Source: DATBDM01 sp036269915 (GTDB taxonomy: Bacteria; Actinomycetota; Thermoleophilia; Solirubrobacterales; Solirubrobacteraceae). From it: a stretch of 14,549 bases of DNA. The stretch spans positions 1-14,549 of the forward strand of contig DATBDM010000109.1 of assembly GCA_036269915.1 (NCBI GenBank), read 5' to 3'. The first letter of the stretch is position 1. Each line of letters starts with the position of its first letter. The notes below the pieces were generated by a model that saw only the letters and a program-made list of their open reading frames with translations, did no database searches and was not told the origin of the DNA. Shown piece after piece: positions 14,101 to 14,549 of the stretch. The position numbers were made by a program, and so were the translations under genes.

Positions 14101-14540
14101 CCGATCGCGAGATGCTCGAGGTCGCGCTCGAGGAGGCCCGGACCGGGCTGGCCGAGGGCGGCGTCCCGATCGGCGCCGCGCTCTTCGGCGCCGACGGCAC
14201 GCTGCTGGGCCGTGGTCACAACCGCCGCGTCCAGGAGCAGGACCCGTCGCTGCACGGCGAGACCGACGCCTTCCGCCGCGCCGGCCGCCGTCGCACCTAC
14301 CGGGACACGGTGATGGTCACCACCCTGGCGCCGTGCTGGTACTGCAGCGGCCTCGTGCGCCAGTTCGGGATCCCCCGTGTCGTGGTCGGCGAGTCGGTCA
14401 ACTTCCCCGGCGGGATCGACTGGCTGCGCGAGTCCGGCGTCGAGGTCGTGGATCTGGCGTCGGCGGACTGCATCGGGCTGCTCGGCGGCTTCATCGCCGA
14501 GCACCCGGAGCTCTGGCACGAGGACATCGGCGAGGATTGA
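14097..14540 (+). CDS. Cytosine deaminase of the fungal (Fcy1-like) zinc type
   Basis: The 147-residue protein belongs to the cytidine/deoxycytidylate deaminase fold. The zinc site is H53, C80 and C83, and E55 is the proton-shuttle glutamate (LHGETDA and LAPCWYC). N42 in GRGHNRR is the usual substrate-binding asparagine. Several stretches recall yeast cytosine deaminase Fcy1: VPIGAALF, GRGHNRR, GIPRVVVGESVNF and the C-terminal W-H-EDIGE, which in yeast caps the active site. The likely reaction is hydrolytic deamination of cytosine to uracil, for pyrimidine salvage. The classical bacterial cytosine deaminase CodA is an unrelated amidohydrolase. The annotation as cytosine-specific is from memory of the yeast sequence; a broader nucleobase deaminase is possible. 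The ATG overlaps the cyclase TGA (ATGA), suggesting co-expression. Length is close to the family norm. Confidence 0.9.
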   Translation: MTDREMLEVALEEARTGLAEGGVPIGAALFGADGTLLGRGHNRRVQEQDPSLHGETDAFRRAGRRRTYRDTVMVTTLAPCWYCSGLVRQFGIPRVVVGESVNFPGGIDWLRESGVEVVDLASADCIGLLGGFIAEHPELWHEDIGED

Positions 14541-14549
14541 CGGCGATGG

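Noticed and set aside
14546..14549. ATG at the very end of the window as the start of another gene
   Set aside because: Only four bases are visible, so nothing can be supported.
1..14549. tRNA, rRNA, CRISPR array, insertion sequence or prophage
   Set aside because: No cloverleaf-like sequence, regularly spaced repeats, transposase or integrase motifs, or terminal inverted repeats of transposon kind were seen on reading both strands.

Overview
The window is very GC-rich, with strong G/C bias at third codon positions and long spurious antisense frames, as in an actinobacterial chromosome. The gene types point to the class Thermoleophilia, and probably to Solirubrobacterales (Conexibacter, Solirubrobacter and relatives). 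They include a BTAD regulator fused to a beta-propeller and a periplasmic binding domain, a short exported protein with an FDW-type C-terminal anchor, a secreted LVIVD-type propeller protein and a cyclase-AAA-TPR giant. The lineage is inferred from gene content; no rRNA or other phylogenetic marker is present. No mobile element, tRNA, rRNA or CRISPR array was seen, and no gene-free stretch exceeds about 150 bases.

Layout. Positions 1-225 are the 3' part of tatA, convergent and overlapping with a 79-residue conserved-looking hypothetical gene (182-421, minus). A small exported, membrane-anchored protein follows (536-862, minus). It diverges from a 1018-residue membrane-spanning regulator (1015-4071): DNA-binding and BTAD domains inside, one membrane helix, and a propeller plus a type I periplasmic-binding domain outside. 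A DUF1801 gene begins in a GTGA overlap with its stop codon, but an internal deletion that shifts the frame has broken it (4068-4329).

Next are a flavin-containing monooxygenase (4313-5734, minus) and a divergent aldo/keto reductase (5802-6629). After these comes a membrane-anchored protein of unknown function (6636-7910, minus), only 11 bases from a divergent fusion of a NagB-like sugar-phosphate deaminase domain to a DUF218 domain (7922-9178). That fusion is convergent with a secreted LVIVD-type propeller protein (9188-10612, minus), and one hairpin contains both stop codons. The right end holds a zinc-ribbon / class III cyclase / AAA ATPase / TPR protein (10687-14100). It overlaps by ATGA a gene for a cytosine deaminase resembling the fungal enzyme (14097-14540).

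How the parts may work together. Most units are single genes or pairs that face each other, so there is no large pathway operon. Two large signalling proteins dominate. One is a one-component regulator that could pass an extracellular ligand signal directly to DNA; the other is a soluble cyclase/ATPase. Three genes (starts at 5734, 7910 and 10687) share a TANNNT box, six bases, then GTG, which suggests leaderless transcripts. The most unusual items are the NagB-DUF218 fusion and the membrane-spanning regulator.
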